DNA from: Pseudomonadota bacterium
GTDB lineage: Bacteria > Pseudomonadota > Gammaproteobacteria > Burkholderiales > JABEVD01
NCBI GenBank assembly: GCA_021835845.1
Contig: JAKBJU010000004.1
Span: 62,001 to 126,000 of the forward strand
Direction of reading: 5' to 3'
DNA length: 64,000 nucleotides
The position numbers were made by a program, and so were the translations under genes. Below are positions 8,551 through 17,787 of this stretch, one piece after another. The first letter of the stretch is position 1; each line of letters begins with the position of its first letter. The notes under the pieces were generated by a model. The model was not told where the DNA came from and ran no database searches. It worked only from the letters and a program-made list of their open reading frames with translations.

Positions 8551-9691
8551 TTGCTCTGGCGATTTCCTCGATCAGCTGAGCTGCAAGTTTGGTCTTTGCC
8601 GCCCGAGGCAGTTGCTTCGCAGCGCCTGAACTGAATATCACGATCTCGCTTTCATCCCTCCCCAATGCATCCTGCGCGAGGTTCCCGACGAGCATGGGAA
8701 CGTTCTTCCTCTTCATTTTGAGCCGCGCATTTTCTTCCAGATTGCCGGTTTCGGCAGCGAATCCCACGCAAAATGGCGGATTCTCCATGCTTGCGACTTC
8801 CTGAAGGATGTCCGGATTGGGCTCAAGCTCAAGCTTCAACGTGCCGCCCTTCTTGATCTTGCTCGAACTCGGATTCGCGACCCGGTAATCCGCAACCGCA
8901 GCCACGCCAACGAAAACGTCGCTGCCCCCGACATTCGCCATGACGGCATCCCGCATTTCCCGCGCGCTCGCAACCGGAACGAACTTCACCCCTACCGGCG
9001 GGGGGAGACAGGTGGGGCCGGAAACGAGGATGACTTGCGCGCCTGAATCAAGCGCGGCCTGCGCAACGGCATAGCCCATTTTCCCCGAACTCAGATTGGT
9101 GATCACCCTGACGGGATCGATGGCTTCCAGGGTGGGGCCGGCAGTCACCAGAAATTTCTTCCCGGAAAGAATTTTCGGGGAAAGCGCGGAAAGCACTGCG
9201 GATGCGATTTCATCGGGTTCCGCCATCCGCCCCATTCCCGTTTCGCCGCAAGCCTGGACGCCCTCCAGAGGCCCCACCACATGGACACCGTCTTCCAGGA
9301 TCTGCGCCAGGTTGCGCCGGGTCGCCGGATTGTCCCACATCTGCCGGTTCATCGCGGGCACCAGAAACAACGAGCAATCTCTGGCAAGGCAAAGACTGGA
9401 GAGCAGGTCTGAAGCGTGCCCCTGGGCGATCTTCGCGATGAAGTCTGCCGTGGCAGGGGCCACCAGGATCGCTGCTGATCCCCGCGACAGGTCGATATGC
9501 GCCATGTCGTCCCACTGGGCAAGGCGCACCGGGCGTCCCGAGAGCGTCTGCATCGTGAGCGGCGTGATGAAGCGGGTTGCGGCATCCGTCATGACGACTT
9601 CGACCTCGCACCCTCTTTTCACGAAAAGCCGAACCAGTTCAGCCGCCTTGTACGCTGCGATTCCGCCGGTTATGCCGAGTATGATTTTCAT
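8543..9691 (-). CDS. coaBC: Bifunctional phosphopantothenoylcysteine decarboxylase/synthetase
   Basis: CoaBC carries out two steps of coenzyme A synthesis: Cys addition to phosphopantothenate (CoaB) and decarboxylation (CoaC). The N-terminal CoaC half has GITGGIAAYK, the His motif MAHIDL, PAMNRQMW and the active-site Cys region ACGETGMGRM. The C-terminal CoaB half has TAGPTLEAIDPVR, ITNLSSGKMG and a KIKK segment. The ATG at 9691 follows an AAAGGGGC site and gives 382 residues, normal length; the longer open frame upstream is not supported. It is divergent from rpmB, a common betaproteobacterial arrangement. Confidence 0.95.
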   Translation of the reverse strand: MKIILGITGGIAAYKAAELVRLFVKRGCEVEVVMTDAATRFITPLTMQTLSGRPVRLAQWDDMAHIDLSRGSAAILVAPATADFIAKIAQGHASDLLSSLCLARDCSLFLVPAMNRQMWDNPATRRNLAQILEDGVHVVGPLEGVQACGETGMGRMAEPDEIASAVLSALSPKILSGKKFLVTAGPTLEAIDPVRVITNLSSGKMGYAVAQAALDSGAQVILVSGPTCLPPPVGVKFVPVASAREMRDAVMANVGGSDVFVGVAAVADYRVANPSSSKIKKGGTLKLELEPNPDILQEVASMENPPFCVGFAAETGNLEENARLKMKRKNVPMLVGNLAQDALGRDESEIVIFSSGAAKQLPRAAKTKLAAQLIEEIARAIS

Positions 9692-9722
9692 GCTGCCCCT
9701 TTCCCCTGCCATTATATCGGAA

Positions 9723-9752
9723 TTGCGCTTCCCGGCTAAAATATGGTATAAA
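9723..9752 (+). promoter_or_regulatory. Candidate sigma70 promoter for rpmB-rpmG
   Basis: TTGCGC at 9723-9728 and TATAAA at 9747-9752 are separated by 18 nt, about 30 nt ahead of the rpmB ATG and on the side facing away from coaBC. The spacing and sequence fit a housekeeping promoter; not tested. Confidence 0.5.
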
Positions 9753-9781
9753 TTCGCTTTTGTAGAATTCTGGAGCAGATT

Positions 9782-10018
9782 ATGGCGCGAGTATGCATCG
9801 TCACCGGCAAGAAGCCCATGGTAGGGAACAACGTCTCCCATGCCAACAACAAAACCAAGCGCAGGTTCCTGCCCAATCTGCAGAACCGCAAGTTCTGGGT
9901 CGAAAGCGAAAACCGCTGGGTCAGCCTGCGTCTTTCCGGGGCCGGCCTCAGGACGATCGACAAAAAAGGAATCGATGCCGTTCTGGCGGAACTGCGTTCC
10001 CGCGGCGAAAAAATCTGA
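9782..10018 (+). CDS. rpmB: 50S ribosomal protein L28
   Basis: This 78-residue basic protein is ribosomal protein L28 of the large subunit. It begins [20 protein letters not shown] and contains the conserved KRRFLPNLQ segment and [14 protein letters not shown] near the C-terminus. A GGAG site precedes the ATG. It is followed after 19 nt by rpmG, the standard pair in this group. Confidence 0.98.
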   Translation: MARVCIVTGKKPMVGNNVSHANNKTKRRFLPNLQNRKFWVESENRWVSLRLSGAGLRTIDKKGIDAVLAELRSRGEKI

Positions 10019-10037
10019 ACTGATTTAGGAGAATCTC

Positions 10038-10193
10038 ATGCGGGACAAAATCAAGCTCGAATCCTCTGCCGGAACCGGGCACTTCTACACCACCACCAAG
10101 AACAAGCGCACCACCCCGGACAAGATCGAGATCAAGAAATTCGACCCGGTTGCAAGGAAGCACGTGCTTTACAAGGAAACCAAGCTGAAATAA
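10038..10193 (+). CDS. rpmG: 50S ribosomal protein L33
   Basis: This 51-residue protein is ribosomal protein L33. It starts [19 protein letters not shown] and continues through a [17 protein letters not shown] segment to KETKLK. A TTAGGAGAAT ribosome-binding site lies just upstream. The zinc-binding Cys pairs of some L33 forms are absent, so this is the Cys-minus type. Confidence 0.97.
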   Translation: MRDKIKLESSAGTGHFYTTTKNKRTTPDKIEIKKFDPVARKHVLYKETKLK

Positions 10194-10821
10194 AGTTCGC
10201 TTTCCGGAAAAAACCCGTCTCCGAAAGGCTAACTAGTGTAGAGACGTGTTGTTGTAAGTAACTTTGATTTGCCTATAACACCCCTTAGATCAGTGATCTA
10301 GTCCGCCGTCCCAAAGACACCGTACCACACAACCTGGAGAATATATTCGGGTAGGAAAAAACAAGAGCGAGATACGGATGGGATGCAGTCTTTGCAAAGA
10401 TGCAATGCCTTTCCGAAACAATACGTCTCGCCAGAAGTCTAAAATAGCTGGCGCAGAATTCGAGATGCCGATAAAATGGAACTGTTGTTAGGGGGAGGAT
10501 TCCCCTCAAGGACGGTGAACTGGCTCTGGGCGGTCATCTGGTTCAGCGGAGGCTCGCGGCCTGACGCTTCATGCTACAAATGGCCAAACACCACTTTTGA
10601 CTTTAATCTCTTTTCACCCTGCGAGTTGCGATAGATCAAATGCTTCCTGAAACAAGGCCAAGTCAATTTTGAGATCGGGACATTGCGCTCCCTACATCAT
10701 AATTTATTTAGCCGCCCCTGAAGAAGTAGAATATTTGTTATAAATCTGTTGGTTAGGTGTGTTCTTCTGGTGTATGGTTTGCTAGAACACAGATTTCAAC
10801 CCATTGATTTCTTGCAAATTC
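10194..10821. other. Gene-poor region with no credible gene
   Basis: This 628-nt stretch lies between rpmG and the transposase remnant. It is richer in A and T than its neighbours. I see no credible coding frame; a 74-codon minus-strand frame at 10285-10509 has no recognisable features. It has a weak inverted pair CGTCTC/GAGACG (10216-10246) and an AGGGG/CCCCT pair near 10490. It may be a decayed insertion site. Confidence 0.5.
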
Positions 10822-11141
10822 ATGAAGCCGAAGAAACCCGAGAAGACGCTGCAGGTTGATCTGTTCCGGATGAAATTGGATCAGATGCTGGACCAGAGGC
10901 ACGAGTTGTATCGATTGGCCGGAAGGCTTGACTGGCAGGCAGCCGAGGAACAGTTTGGCATGCTGTATTCGGAAGAGGGATTCCGATCCGGTTGATGGTG
11001 GGGCTGCATTATCTGAAGCATGCGTTCAACGAATCGGATGAGTCGGTGGTGGCAAGATGGGTGGAGAACCCGTACTGGCAATACTGTTGCGGAGAAGAGT
11101 TCTTTCGGCACAAGCTGCCGATCGATCCGTCGCAGATGACT
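10822..11141 (+). pseudogene. IS5-family transposase remnant, frameshifted and truncated
   Basis: The first frame gives the N-terminus of an IS5-type transposase (MKPKKPEKTLQVDLFRMKLD, then DQRHELYRLAGRLDW) and ends at a TGA near 10993-10995. The homology continues in another frame (LMVGLHYLKHAFNESDESVV through KLPIDPSQMT) and then stops at about 11141. A small deletion around 10980 explains the shift, with the usual Arg-Pro-Gly of the family missing. The DDE catalytic region is absent, so the element cannot move by itself. Confidence 0.85.
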
Positions 11142-11164
11142 TATCCGACTGTCCGAATTCCCGG

Positions 11165-11198
11165 GGCCACCTCTCAGGAGGGTGGCCTCTACGGTTTT
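11165..11198 (+). terminator. Hairpin with short T-run, possible terminator
   Basis: GGCCACC (11165-11171) pairs with GGTGGCC (11181-11187) and a run of five T follows at 11194-11198, after a 6-nt gap. The gap weakens the case for an intrinsic terminator. It lies between the transposase remnant and the end of the convergent efflux operon. Confidence 0.35.
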
Positions 11199-11209
11199 TG
11201 TGCTCAGAT

Positions 11210-12085
11210 TCAATTCCGGCGCGGCTGGACAACGACAGTGCAGGTCATTCCCGCCACGAGAGGCTGGCCGCCCTGAACGGCATCCAGCCTGATCCGCACC
11301 GGAACGCGCTGGGCGAGGCGCACCCAGTTGAAGCTCGGATTGACGTTCGCCAGGAGGTGCGGATCGGTCGGATTGTCCCGGTCGGAGATGCCGTGCGCAA
11401 CGCTTTCGACATGACCGGAAATGACCTGTCCCGACCCGAGCAGCCTGATTCTGGCAGGATCGCCGATCTTCATTAGCGCGACCTTGTTCTCCTCGAAATA
11501 GCCGTAGACCCAGAACGAATGCTGATCGATTACCGCCAGTTCGGCGGTGCCGGCATGGGCGTAATCGCCCGGCCTGACGAGAAGATTGGACACCCATCCG
11601 TCGACAGGAGAGCGGACCTGGGTGCGATCCAAGTTCAGCTTTGCCTGGTCCCGCACGGCTTGCGCTTCGAGGTACCTGGCCCTGGCCCCTGCCGCCGCGA
11701 GCCGCGCATCCTGCCTGTCTTCCCTGGATACCACGCTGTCGTCGACCCTGGCTCTGCGCCCCGCTTCGTCCAGCTTCATGTCGAGCTCCGCCTTTCTTTC
11801 CTCGACCAGGGCTTGAGCCGCTTCCAATGCATTGCGGTAATGCTCCGGATCGATCGCAAAAAGCAGCTCGCCCTTGCTGACATGCTGGTTGTCGCGCACG
11901 GCGACCTGCACGACCAGCCCGGCAACATCCGGCGCAATCTCGACCACGTCGGCCCGAACGCGCCCATCCCTGGTCCAGGGCGAATCCATGTAGCGAATCC
12001 AGAGCATGCGGCCGAGCGAGAGCGCGGCGATGACCAATGTCATCGTGATTGCCAGCCTGGAGATCTTTGCTCGATTCGTTTTCAT
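11210..12085 (-). CDS. HlyD-family efflux periplasmic adaptor (AaeA-like)
   Basis: This 291-residue protein has one N-terminal membrane span (about residues 10-30), then a barrel-sandwich pattern: RADVVEIAPDVAGLVVQVAV early, a helical hairpin (about 80-145) and TQVRSPVDGWVSNLLVRPGD after it. It would bridge the FUSC inner-membrane protein and the outer-membrane factor. The ATG at 12085 has an AAAGGAT site; the longer frame upstream overlaps the DUF1656 gene. It is the last gene of the MarR-OMF-FUSC-DUF1656-HlyD operon. Confidence 0.92.
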   Translation of the reverse strand: MKTNRAKISRLAITMTLVIAALSLGRMLWIRYMDSPWTRDGRVRADVVEIAPDVAGLVVQVAVRDNQHVSKGELLFAIDPEHYRNALEAAQALVEERKAELDMKLDEAGRRARVDDSVVSREDRQDARLAAAGARARYLEAQAVRDQAKLNLDRTQVRSPVDGWVSNLLVRPGDYAHAGTAELAVIDQHSFWVYGYFEENKVALMKIGDPARIRLLGSGQVISGHVESVAHGISDRDNPTDPHLLANVNPSFNWVRLAQRVPVRIRLDAVQGGQPLVAGMTCTVVVQPRRN

Positions 12086-12096
12086 TTCAAATCCTT

Positions 12097-12300
12097 TCAA
12101 TAAATGACCAGCCCCATCCCGCAAAACAGGCAAACGAACAGGGCGAATCTGAAGAGGGACGGGTACCAGACCCTGCGGTACAGACCGGAAATTGCGAAAG
12201 TCCTGTCCAGGGCCAGCATGATGATTCCGGCGATCAGAAAAGCCGGAACCAGAGCCGGAAAGGTCGCGCCGAGAAGCTCGACTTCCCTCGGCATGATCAT
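12097..12300 (-). CDS. DUF1656 small membrane protein (AaeX-like)
   Basis: This 67-residue protein has two membrane spans and the DUF1656 start (PREVELLGATFPALVPAFLI). Its ATG overlaps the FUSC stop as ATGA and it ends 11 nt before the HlyD gene. In E. coli the equivalent AaeX is part of the aaeXAB efflux operon for aromatic acids; its exact role is not known. Confidence 0.9.
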   Translation of the reverse strand: MIMPREVELLGATFPALVPAFLIAGIIMLALDRTFAISGLYRRVWYPSLFRFALFVCLFCGMGLVIY

Positions 12301-14366
12301 GCCGCCTCCTCCTTGGAAACAACCGAATCCTGATCCTGGATGGCGACCTTCATGAAATGCAGATGAAGACGCACCTTCCTCCCTGCCGCATCGCTGGCTC
12401 CGTCATGGCCGAAAAACGCCGCTTCCAGGGCCCGGAGGGCCGCCAGGCGCCGTTTTTCCGAGGGCGACTCGAAGAACAAGGCGACAGATTCGAGTGCGCC
12501 CCGAACCAGGCGCTGCGATTCACGGTCGCCCCCCTGCTCGACCAGCTCCCGCAAAGCGATCACGGCATGGCCGATTTCCAGCGCATGGAGCAGCCATTCG
12601 ATCACGATCCTATCCTCCTCATCCGCGATTCGCCTGATGCTCCCCGACCGGTAGACGAGATCGCGGGCGCCTATCTCCAGCTTCTCCCGCCTGAGCGGCA
12701 TCGGCTCCCGGCACGCGCCGATCACCAGACTTTTCAGGCGCTGGACAGTTCTGCGCCTTGTCCAGCGGCTCCCTCCCAGGTCGATCAGGGCGTACAAGAC
12801 GCCGGAAAGCGCAATGGCGAAGATGTCCGCGATGACATCGTTCATGAATGCCGCAGGGTCCGCGCTGTAGGCTGAGCCGAACCCGAGATGCATCAGGAAT
12901 ACGATGAAGAAGCCTGCGCCGACAACGGCTCCTTCCGGCCTTGTCGTCAGCCATGCGGCCATGGCGATTCCGGGAGCAACTGCGAGGGCCAGCATGACAA
13001 AACCCTGGGCCTGATTCAGCAGATGGAAATTCGTCCAGTAGGCGAACGCCGTTCCGATCAGGGCGCCCATCAGGAACTGGCGGATGGTGCGCGCCGGCGA
13101 AGGCGAAGTGGCGAACAGCGTGCTGGAAACCACGCCCAATGTCACCGCTTCGATGCCGGAGCCCCATTCGGCATAGATCCAGATCGATGCCATGATGGCC
13201 AGCATGAGCGCTCCGCGCATGCCCGCAAGCGCGACAGCGAGCGGGTCGAAATGCACGCCCAGCGAAGGCGCCTCAGCATCGTTGCGCTTTCTGGAGAGCG
13301 CGGCATAAGTTCTGGCATAGGCCATGAGATCGTCCAAAAGACGCCCGAGGAGATCCGCGCCCACGTCGAAATCGATCTTTTCACGGTCTGCGCCTTTTCT
13401 CGCCGCAGCAAGCTCCGCATCGAGGCCGGCACGCAATGTCGAAAGCCTCGCCGCGGCCTCAGCCGCCTCCCTTTCGTTAGCGGCCGGGAGCCCCCCCGGC
13501 ATCAGCACCTCCCCGATCTTCCTGTAGATCCCGGAAAGCGCGTCGGCAGTGGCATTCAGCCCCGATCTTCTCTGCCGCTGCAACAGATTCCCGAGAGCAT
13601 GGAAAGCGGTCGTCGCTTCCATGAATTCTGCATTCATTCTCCCCAGCCTCAAGCGGTAGGAGCGGGAGTCGTCGCTTTCCAGAACGGATGATGCGCGGAA
13701 TGCCTCCAGGCTGAAGATGTCGCCCATCAGCTTCATCAGCGCCGAGCGGTATCCCGCATCATCCGGCGATGACGATGCCACCATGACGCTGAAGTCGGAA
13801 AAGCGGCGCCTTGCCGAGTCGAGCATGACGCTCCCGATCCGCTTCGGGAACACCAGTTCGCTCACCAATGTCGCGCAAAGCAGGCCGATCATGATTTCGG
13901 AGACCCTGTCCGCTGCGATGTCGAATGCCCTGTCCGGCTGTGAAGCGGCTGGCAGGCCGACGATGCAAAGCGTGTAGCCGGCCAGAACGAAGGCATAGGA
14001 CTGATGGTTGCGCAAGATTACCGACCCTGCGGTGCAGATCCCTATCCAGATCGCCATGCTGGCCAGAAATGGCACCCGCTCCTGGGCAAAAAGCCCGACC
14101 AGAAGAAGCGCAGCCAGTACGCCTGCAACGGTGCCGATCAGGCGATAGTAGCTCTTGGCCAAGACCATCCCTGAATGGCTCTGCATGACGATGGCCACGG
14201 TGACCATGGCGGTCCTCGGCTGCCCCATATCGAACAGGATGGAAATCCACATTGCGCCCAGGCAGGCGATCAGCACCTTGGCCAGATATCCGAACCGGGG
14301 GGCATCCGCTTTCGCCCAGTCGCGCCAGGCGGCGCGAAAATCCGTGATCGCCTGCGCACCGATCAT
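12297..14366 (-). CDS. FUSC family inner-membrane efflux protein (AaeB-like)
   Basis: This 689-residue protein has the FUSC layout: two blocks of about five to six membrane spans (residues about 30-175 and 360-515), each followed by a soluble helical region. Segments such as QPRTAMVTVAIVMQSHSGM and RLIGTVAGVLAALLLV in the first block are typical. Relatives export aromatic acids or similar toxic compounds. It overlaps the OMF gene as ATGA, and a GGAGGGG site precedes its ATG. Substrate cannot be told from sequence. Confidence 0.92.
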   Translation of the reverse strand: MIGAQAITDFRAAWRDWAKADAPRFGYLAKVLIACLGAMWISILFDMGQPRTAMVTVAIVMQSHSGMVLAKSYYRLIGTVAGVLAALLLVGLFAQERVPFLASMAIWIGICTAGSVILRNHQSYAFVLAGYTLCIVGLPAASQPDRAFDIAADRVSEIMIGLLCATLVSELVFPKRIGSVMLDSARRRFSDFSVMVASSSPDDAGYRSALMKLMGDIFSLEAFRASSVLESDDSRSYRLRLGRMNAEFMEATTAFHALGNLLQRQRRSGLNATADALSGIYRKIGEVLMPGGLPAANEREAAEAAARLSTLRAGLDAELAAARKGADREKIDFDVGADLLGRLLDDLMAYARTYAALSRKRNDAEAPSLGVHFDPLAVALAGMRGALMLAIMASIWIYAEWGSGIEAVTLGVVSSTLFATSPSPARTIRQFLMGALIGTAFAYWTNFHLLNQAQGFVMLALAVAPGIAMAAWLTTRPEGAVVGAGFFIVFLMHLGFGSAYSADPAAFMNDVIADIFAIALSGVLYALIDLGGSRWTRRRTVQRLKSLVIGACREPMPLRREKLEIGARDLVYRSGSIRRIADEEDRIVIEWLLHALEIGHAVIALRELVEQGGDRESQRLVRGALESVALFFESPSEKRRLAALRALEAAFFGHDGASDAAGRKVRLHLHFMKVAIQDQDSVVSKEEAA

Positions 14367-15799
14367 CTCGCCCCTCCTCCCAGCGCAAGCATCAGCCTTG
14401 CATAGGACTCGAGTTTCTCGTCGCGGATCCTTGCGAGCGCTTCTTCACGCTCCAGGGCGACTTTCTCGGCGTCGAGAACGCGCCGATAATTGACAAGTCC
14501 GGCGCGGAAGGATTGCATCGAAAGCGCGCTGGCGCGCCGGGCCAGGCGAAGCGACTGTTCCGCCTTGGCCAGCCTGCCGGTTTCAGTCCTGTAGGATACC
14601 AGCTGGTCGGAAACATCCTTGAAGGCACGGACAACCATTTCGTTGTACTGGTCCACTGCGATGCCATAGGAGGCGTTCGCCGCAGACAGCCCGGCTCGGC
14701 GCTGCCCGCCATCGAACAGGGGCAGCGAAAGCGCGGGCCCGGCTCCTGCCAGAAAGGCAGCACTGCTCAGAATCTGGCTGAATCCAAGCGCTTCGAAGCC
14801 GGCCGCAGCTGCCAGATTGATATCCGGATAAAAGGCGGCCTTTGCCGAACGGATTCTGTTTCCTGCCGCTTCCACCCTCCAGCGCGCTGCCCGCACATCC
14901 GGCCTCCTGCCTATCAGGTTTGCAGGCAGCCTGTCCGGCAGCCCGACGGGCATCTCCAGGGACATGCCAGGCCGACCGATGCCGTCTTCCGCTCCAGGGC
15001 CCTCTCCGGCAAGGGCAGCCAGGCCGCTTTTCAGGAAAGCGATCCTGGCATCGACGGCTTCGATCTTTGCCAGCGCAAGGGGAAGAGGAGATTGCGCCTC
15101 GCTGAGCGCCATTTCCGTCCCCATGCCGGCATCAAGACGCTTCCGTTCGATCTCTGCGCCTTGCTTCAACTCAAGATACTGCTTCTCGGCAATATCGCGC
15201 AGGTGATATTCCATGGCGAGCCGGATATAGCTTCGCACGACGGCATTCTCGAGCTCGATGCGCACTTCCCGCTCCTCCGCCGATTGCGCACGAGCTTCGC
15301 CGATCGAGGCCTGCCATGCGCTCCTGAGGCGTCCCCACAGATCGAGATCGTAGGAAAATGACGCAACCGCGACATTGTTCCATTCGGTATGCCCGCCCCA
15401 TGGCGGGGGAATGAACTGGAGGGCAGTGAAGCGATCCCGGCTCGCAGACGCGCCGAAATCGCCCTGCGCAAGCAGCGCCGAATGACGTTCATTCGCCATC
15501 GATTCGGCGAGCGCGATCCGCTCCTTTGCCGTCTTCAGAACCGGGTTGCCCGATATGGCGCGCGCAACGAGCGAATCAAGCTGCGGGTCGCGATAGCTGT
15601 TCCACCATGCTTCGTCAGGCCAGGCTGTCCGGCTTGCGGCAAGCACCGCCTTGCCCGGCGCCAGCGCGTTTTCAGAAATCATTTTCCCGTCCGGGGCAAT
15701 GCCCGAAACGCCCGCACAGCCGGAAAGGAGCGACCACGCGGCCAGCATTGCAACCCGGCATATAGTACGGTAGCTAATCATCTGGGCAAAAAAATTCAC
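14363..15799 (-). CDS. Outer-membrane efflux lipoprotein (NodT/OprM-type)
   Basis: This 478-residue protein is an outer-membrane factor lipoprotein with a lipobox LLSGC near residue 28, the WPDEAWWNSYRDPQLDSLV segment typical of NodT proteins, and two repeats of coiled helices (about 80-260 and 300-470). DLPANLIGRRPDVRAARW-like sequence occurs near residue 295. It would provide the exit channel for the FUSC/HlyD pump. The GTG start at 15799 overlaps the MarR stop as GTGA; an ATG at 15781 is the alternative. Confidence 0.93.
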   Translation of the reverse strand: MNFFAQMISYRTICRVAMLAAWSLLSGCAGVSGIAPDGKMISENALAPGKAVLAASRTAWPDEAWWNSYRDPQLDSLVARAISGNPVLKTAKERIALAESMANERHSALLAQGDFGASASRDRFTALQFIPPPWGGHTEWNNVAVASFSYDLDLWGRLRSAWQASIGEARAQSAEEREVRIELENAVVRSYIRLAMEYHLRDIAEKQYLELKQGAEIERKRLDAGMGTEMALSEAQSPLPLALAKIEAVDARIAFLKSGLAALAGEGPGAEDGIGRPGMSLEMPVGLPDRLPANLIGRRPDVRAARWRVEAAGNRIRSAKAAFYPDINLAAAAGFEALGFSQILSSAAFLAGAGPALSLPLFDGGQRRAGLSAANASYGIAVDQYNEMVVRAFKDVSDQLVSYRTETGRLAKAEQSLRLARRASALSMQSFRAGLVNYRRVLDAEKVALEREEALARIRDEKLESYARLMLALGGGAR

Positions 15800-16299
15800 T
15801 TCATGACATCCAGGTTGCCTGCCAGAATCCTGAGGCTGGCGATCAGCTCCGCACGCCGGCTTTCCGGAAGCGCCGACATGAGCGCGCTCACCTTGCGATT
15901 GTAATCGGGAATGGCTTCGTCGAGCTTCTGCTGGCCCGCCTCGGTGAGGCGGATCAGGAATTTCCTCCTGTCGACAGGATCAGGAAGCCTGACGACCCAT
16001 TTCTCCCGCTCCAGGCCGTCGATGAACCCGGTCATGGTCGCCTTGGTGACGCCGGCCTTTTCCGCGAGGTCGCTTGGCGACGAAGTCAGGTCATCCTGCC
16101 GCAGCAGGAGGACGAGCACCCACCACCTGCCCTGAAGCAGGCCGTGCTGGGCCAGCATCCTGTCAAGCGCGATCGAGATATCCGAGCCTGCGCGAAGCAG
16201 ATTCACGAAATCCGAAATCGCCTGGATGTCCGTGCCCGGATAGCGCGCGAGGAATTTCTCGAGGCTTTTCGAAGTCGGCAATTCCTTGAGCAGAAGCAT
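15796..16299 (-). CDS. MarR-family transcriptional regulator
   Basis: This 167-residue protein has the MarR winged helix: LLQGRWWVLVLLL, the recognition segment DLAEKAGVTKATMTGFIDGL and the wing DPVDRRKFLIRLTEAG. It likely represses the efflux operon it heads, with the aromatic or drug-like substrate as inducer. The ATG at 16299 is placed 9 nt after a GGTGG site; a TTG at 16305 is less likely. A palindrome sits 10 nt upstream. Confidence 0.92.
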   Translation of the reverse strand: MLLLKELPTSKSLEKFLARYPGTDIQAISDFVNLLRAGSDISIALDRMLAQHGLLQGRWWVLVLLLRQDDLTSSPSDLAEKAGVTKATMTGFIDGLEREKWVVRLPDPVDRRKFLIRLTEAGQQKLDEAIPDYNRKVSALMSALPESRRAELIASLRILAGNLDVMK

Positions 16300-16308
16300 A
16301 AGCAAGCC

Positions 16309-16336
16309 ACCATAATTCGGTTCAATATATTATGGT
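16309..16336. promoter_or_regulatory. Candidate MarR operator
   Basis: ACCATAAT at 16309-16316 and its exact complement ATTATGGT at 16329-16336 are separated by 12 nt. The palindrome sits immediately upstream of the MarR gene, where an autorepressor would bind and block transcription of the efflux operon. Confidence 0.55.
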
Positions 16337-16446
16337 ACCTTACTACATGCCGAACCGAAAATCAAGCAAAACTCATCGATCATTTGAGCGGCAGACTTCC
16401 CGTCGCCGAACGCAGGCATCCTTCCATACTGCCGACATTGCCTGCT

Positions 16447-17787
16447 TCAGAACTCGAAATGCAGCCGCATTCCATAAATGCTCACGGGGCCGCGATCCTG
16501 ATTGTAGGCAGGATTGGTCACATACTGATAGTCGAAAGTGACGAAGAAATTCCGGGTTGCCTGAAGCGAATAATAGGTTTCCACGATCTTTTCCAGGCCA
16601 TAGTTGAGCGCCCCGTCGCCGATCAGGATGCCCATTCCGCCAGCCGCGAAATAGTCTCGAGCAGCGCCAGAAAGCCCGTTGGCCACGGCGGCGAAGCCGA
16701 AGGTGTCTCCCTGCCGATTCCAGCGCCCGCCCTTGAGCGAAAGGCCTGCGGCAACGGATCGGTTGATTTCGGTGAAATCGAATGCCTGCTCTGCTCCGTC
16801 GTTGTAGCTTGCACGCGCAAATGCGCCAAGATCGGAAGTCAGCTCCTGTTCGAGGTTGAGCGCGAAACCGGAATTGGTGTTGCCTCGCCTGACCAGCGCC
16901 GTATCGGGCGTCGAATTCGTCTGGCTTGCCAATCTCAGCGCGCCGGCATAGCTGCCCATCAAGCCGTCGTTGACGAATGCGAGCAGCTTGAGCTTCCCGT
17001 CATGCCCGAAAAGTCTGTGCCGTTCCTCGACCTCGCCCACATATTCGTGCTGGTTGAATGTCGGATCGATCTTGGTGCTGTTCGGCGTTTTGGAAAGGGC
17101 GAAGACACCTCCTCTGAGCGTCCAGCGCGATTGCGTCCATTCGGCAGATGCGCCATAGGTGTACCCCCAGGCATCCGCAGCATAATCGAATGCGCCTGAT
17201 TCGATGACCGACCAGTTCATGAAGTCCGCCCTGGGATCATGGGCATAGGCATTGGTGTCGAACACGTCGACGACCGAAAACTTGCCCATGGTCAGGATGA
17301 CGTTGTCAGCCGACTGGGTGCCTGCCAGCTGGTTCAGGCCCGATTCGACCTGCTTCACCTCCCCGCCGAGGTTGATCGTCTTCCTGTAAAACAGCCTGGG
17401 AAGTCGCTGGTAGGGGGCATTTGCCCCGACCTTGTAGGCGTCCCCGCTCGGGTAGCCTGCCATGCCGAGGGTGTTGGAGAGGCCGAACCCCTGGTCGATC
17501 TCCGGGTTGATCCAGAGTTCTCCGCTCCAGAACCTGGTTCCGGCAAAGAGCGTGACGTCCGAAGTCTCTGCGCTGCTGGACGCCGGATTCAGGCTGTTCT
17601 GTCCCGAATAGGACGCATTGAAGGCAGGATGCCATTGGCTGACGTTCGTGGCCTGGACATGCAGGCCCCAGGATTCGTCTGCAGGCTGGGCCTGCCCAGC
17701 ATCGTCCGCCCGCACTGCCCCGGCATGCAGGCCGAACACGAGCAGCATCATGGCTGTTTCGAGCCGTGCTTTTTTTCTGCTGGACAT
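16447..17787 (-). CDS. Carbohydrate porin (OprB-like)
   Basis: This 446-residue outer-membrane protein has a signal peptide ending near AVRADD, followed by the OprB start (WGLHVQATNVSQWHPAFN, then SYSGQNSL). It contains FAGTRFWSGELWINPEID, a strong OprB-family segment, alternating beta-strand sequence throughout, and ends in Phe (RLHFEF), as beta-barrel proteins do. The ATG at 17787 is preceded by AAAGGGA. It may take up sugars or other small solutes. It is co-directional with but separate from the MarR operon. Confidence 0.88.
   Translation of the reverse strand: MSSRKKARLETAMMLLVFGLHAGAVRADDAGQAQPADESWGLHVQATNVSQWHPAFNASYSGQNSLNPASSSAETSDVTLFAGTRFWSGELWINPEIDQGFGLSNTLGMAGYPSGDAYKVGANAPYQRLPRLFYRKTINLGGEVKQVESGLNQLAGTQSADNVILTMGKFSVVDVFDTNAYAHDPRADFMNWSVIESGAFDYAADAWGYTYGASAEWTQSRWTLRGGVFALSKTPNSTKIDPTFNQHEYVGEVEERHRLFGHDGKLKLLAFVNDGLMGSYAGALRLASQTNSTPDTALVRRGNTNSGFALNLEQELTSDLGAFARASYNDGAEQAFDFTEINRSVAAGLSLKGGRWNRQGDTFGFAAVANGLSGAARDYFAAGGMGILIGDGALNYGLEKIVETYYSLQATRNFFVTFDYQYVTNPAYNQDRGPVSIYGMRLHFEF

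Noticed and set aside
10216-10246. CGTCTC/GAGACG pair after rpmG as a terminator
   Set aside because: Six-base stem with a 19-nt loop and no T-run.
10285-10509. 74-codon minus-strand frame in the region after rpmG
   Set aside because: No ribosome-binding site, no recognisable motif and base composition like non-coding DNA.
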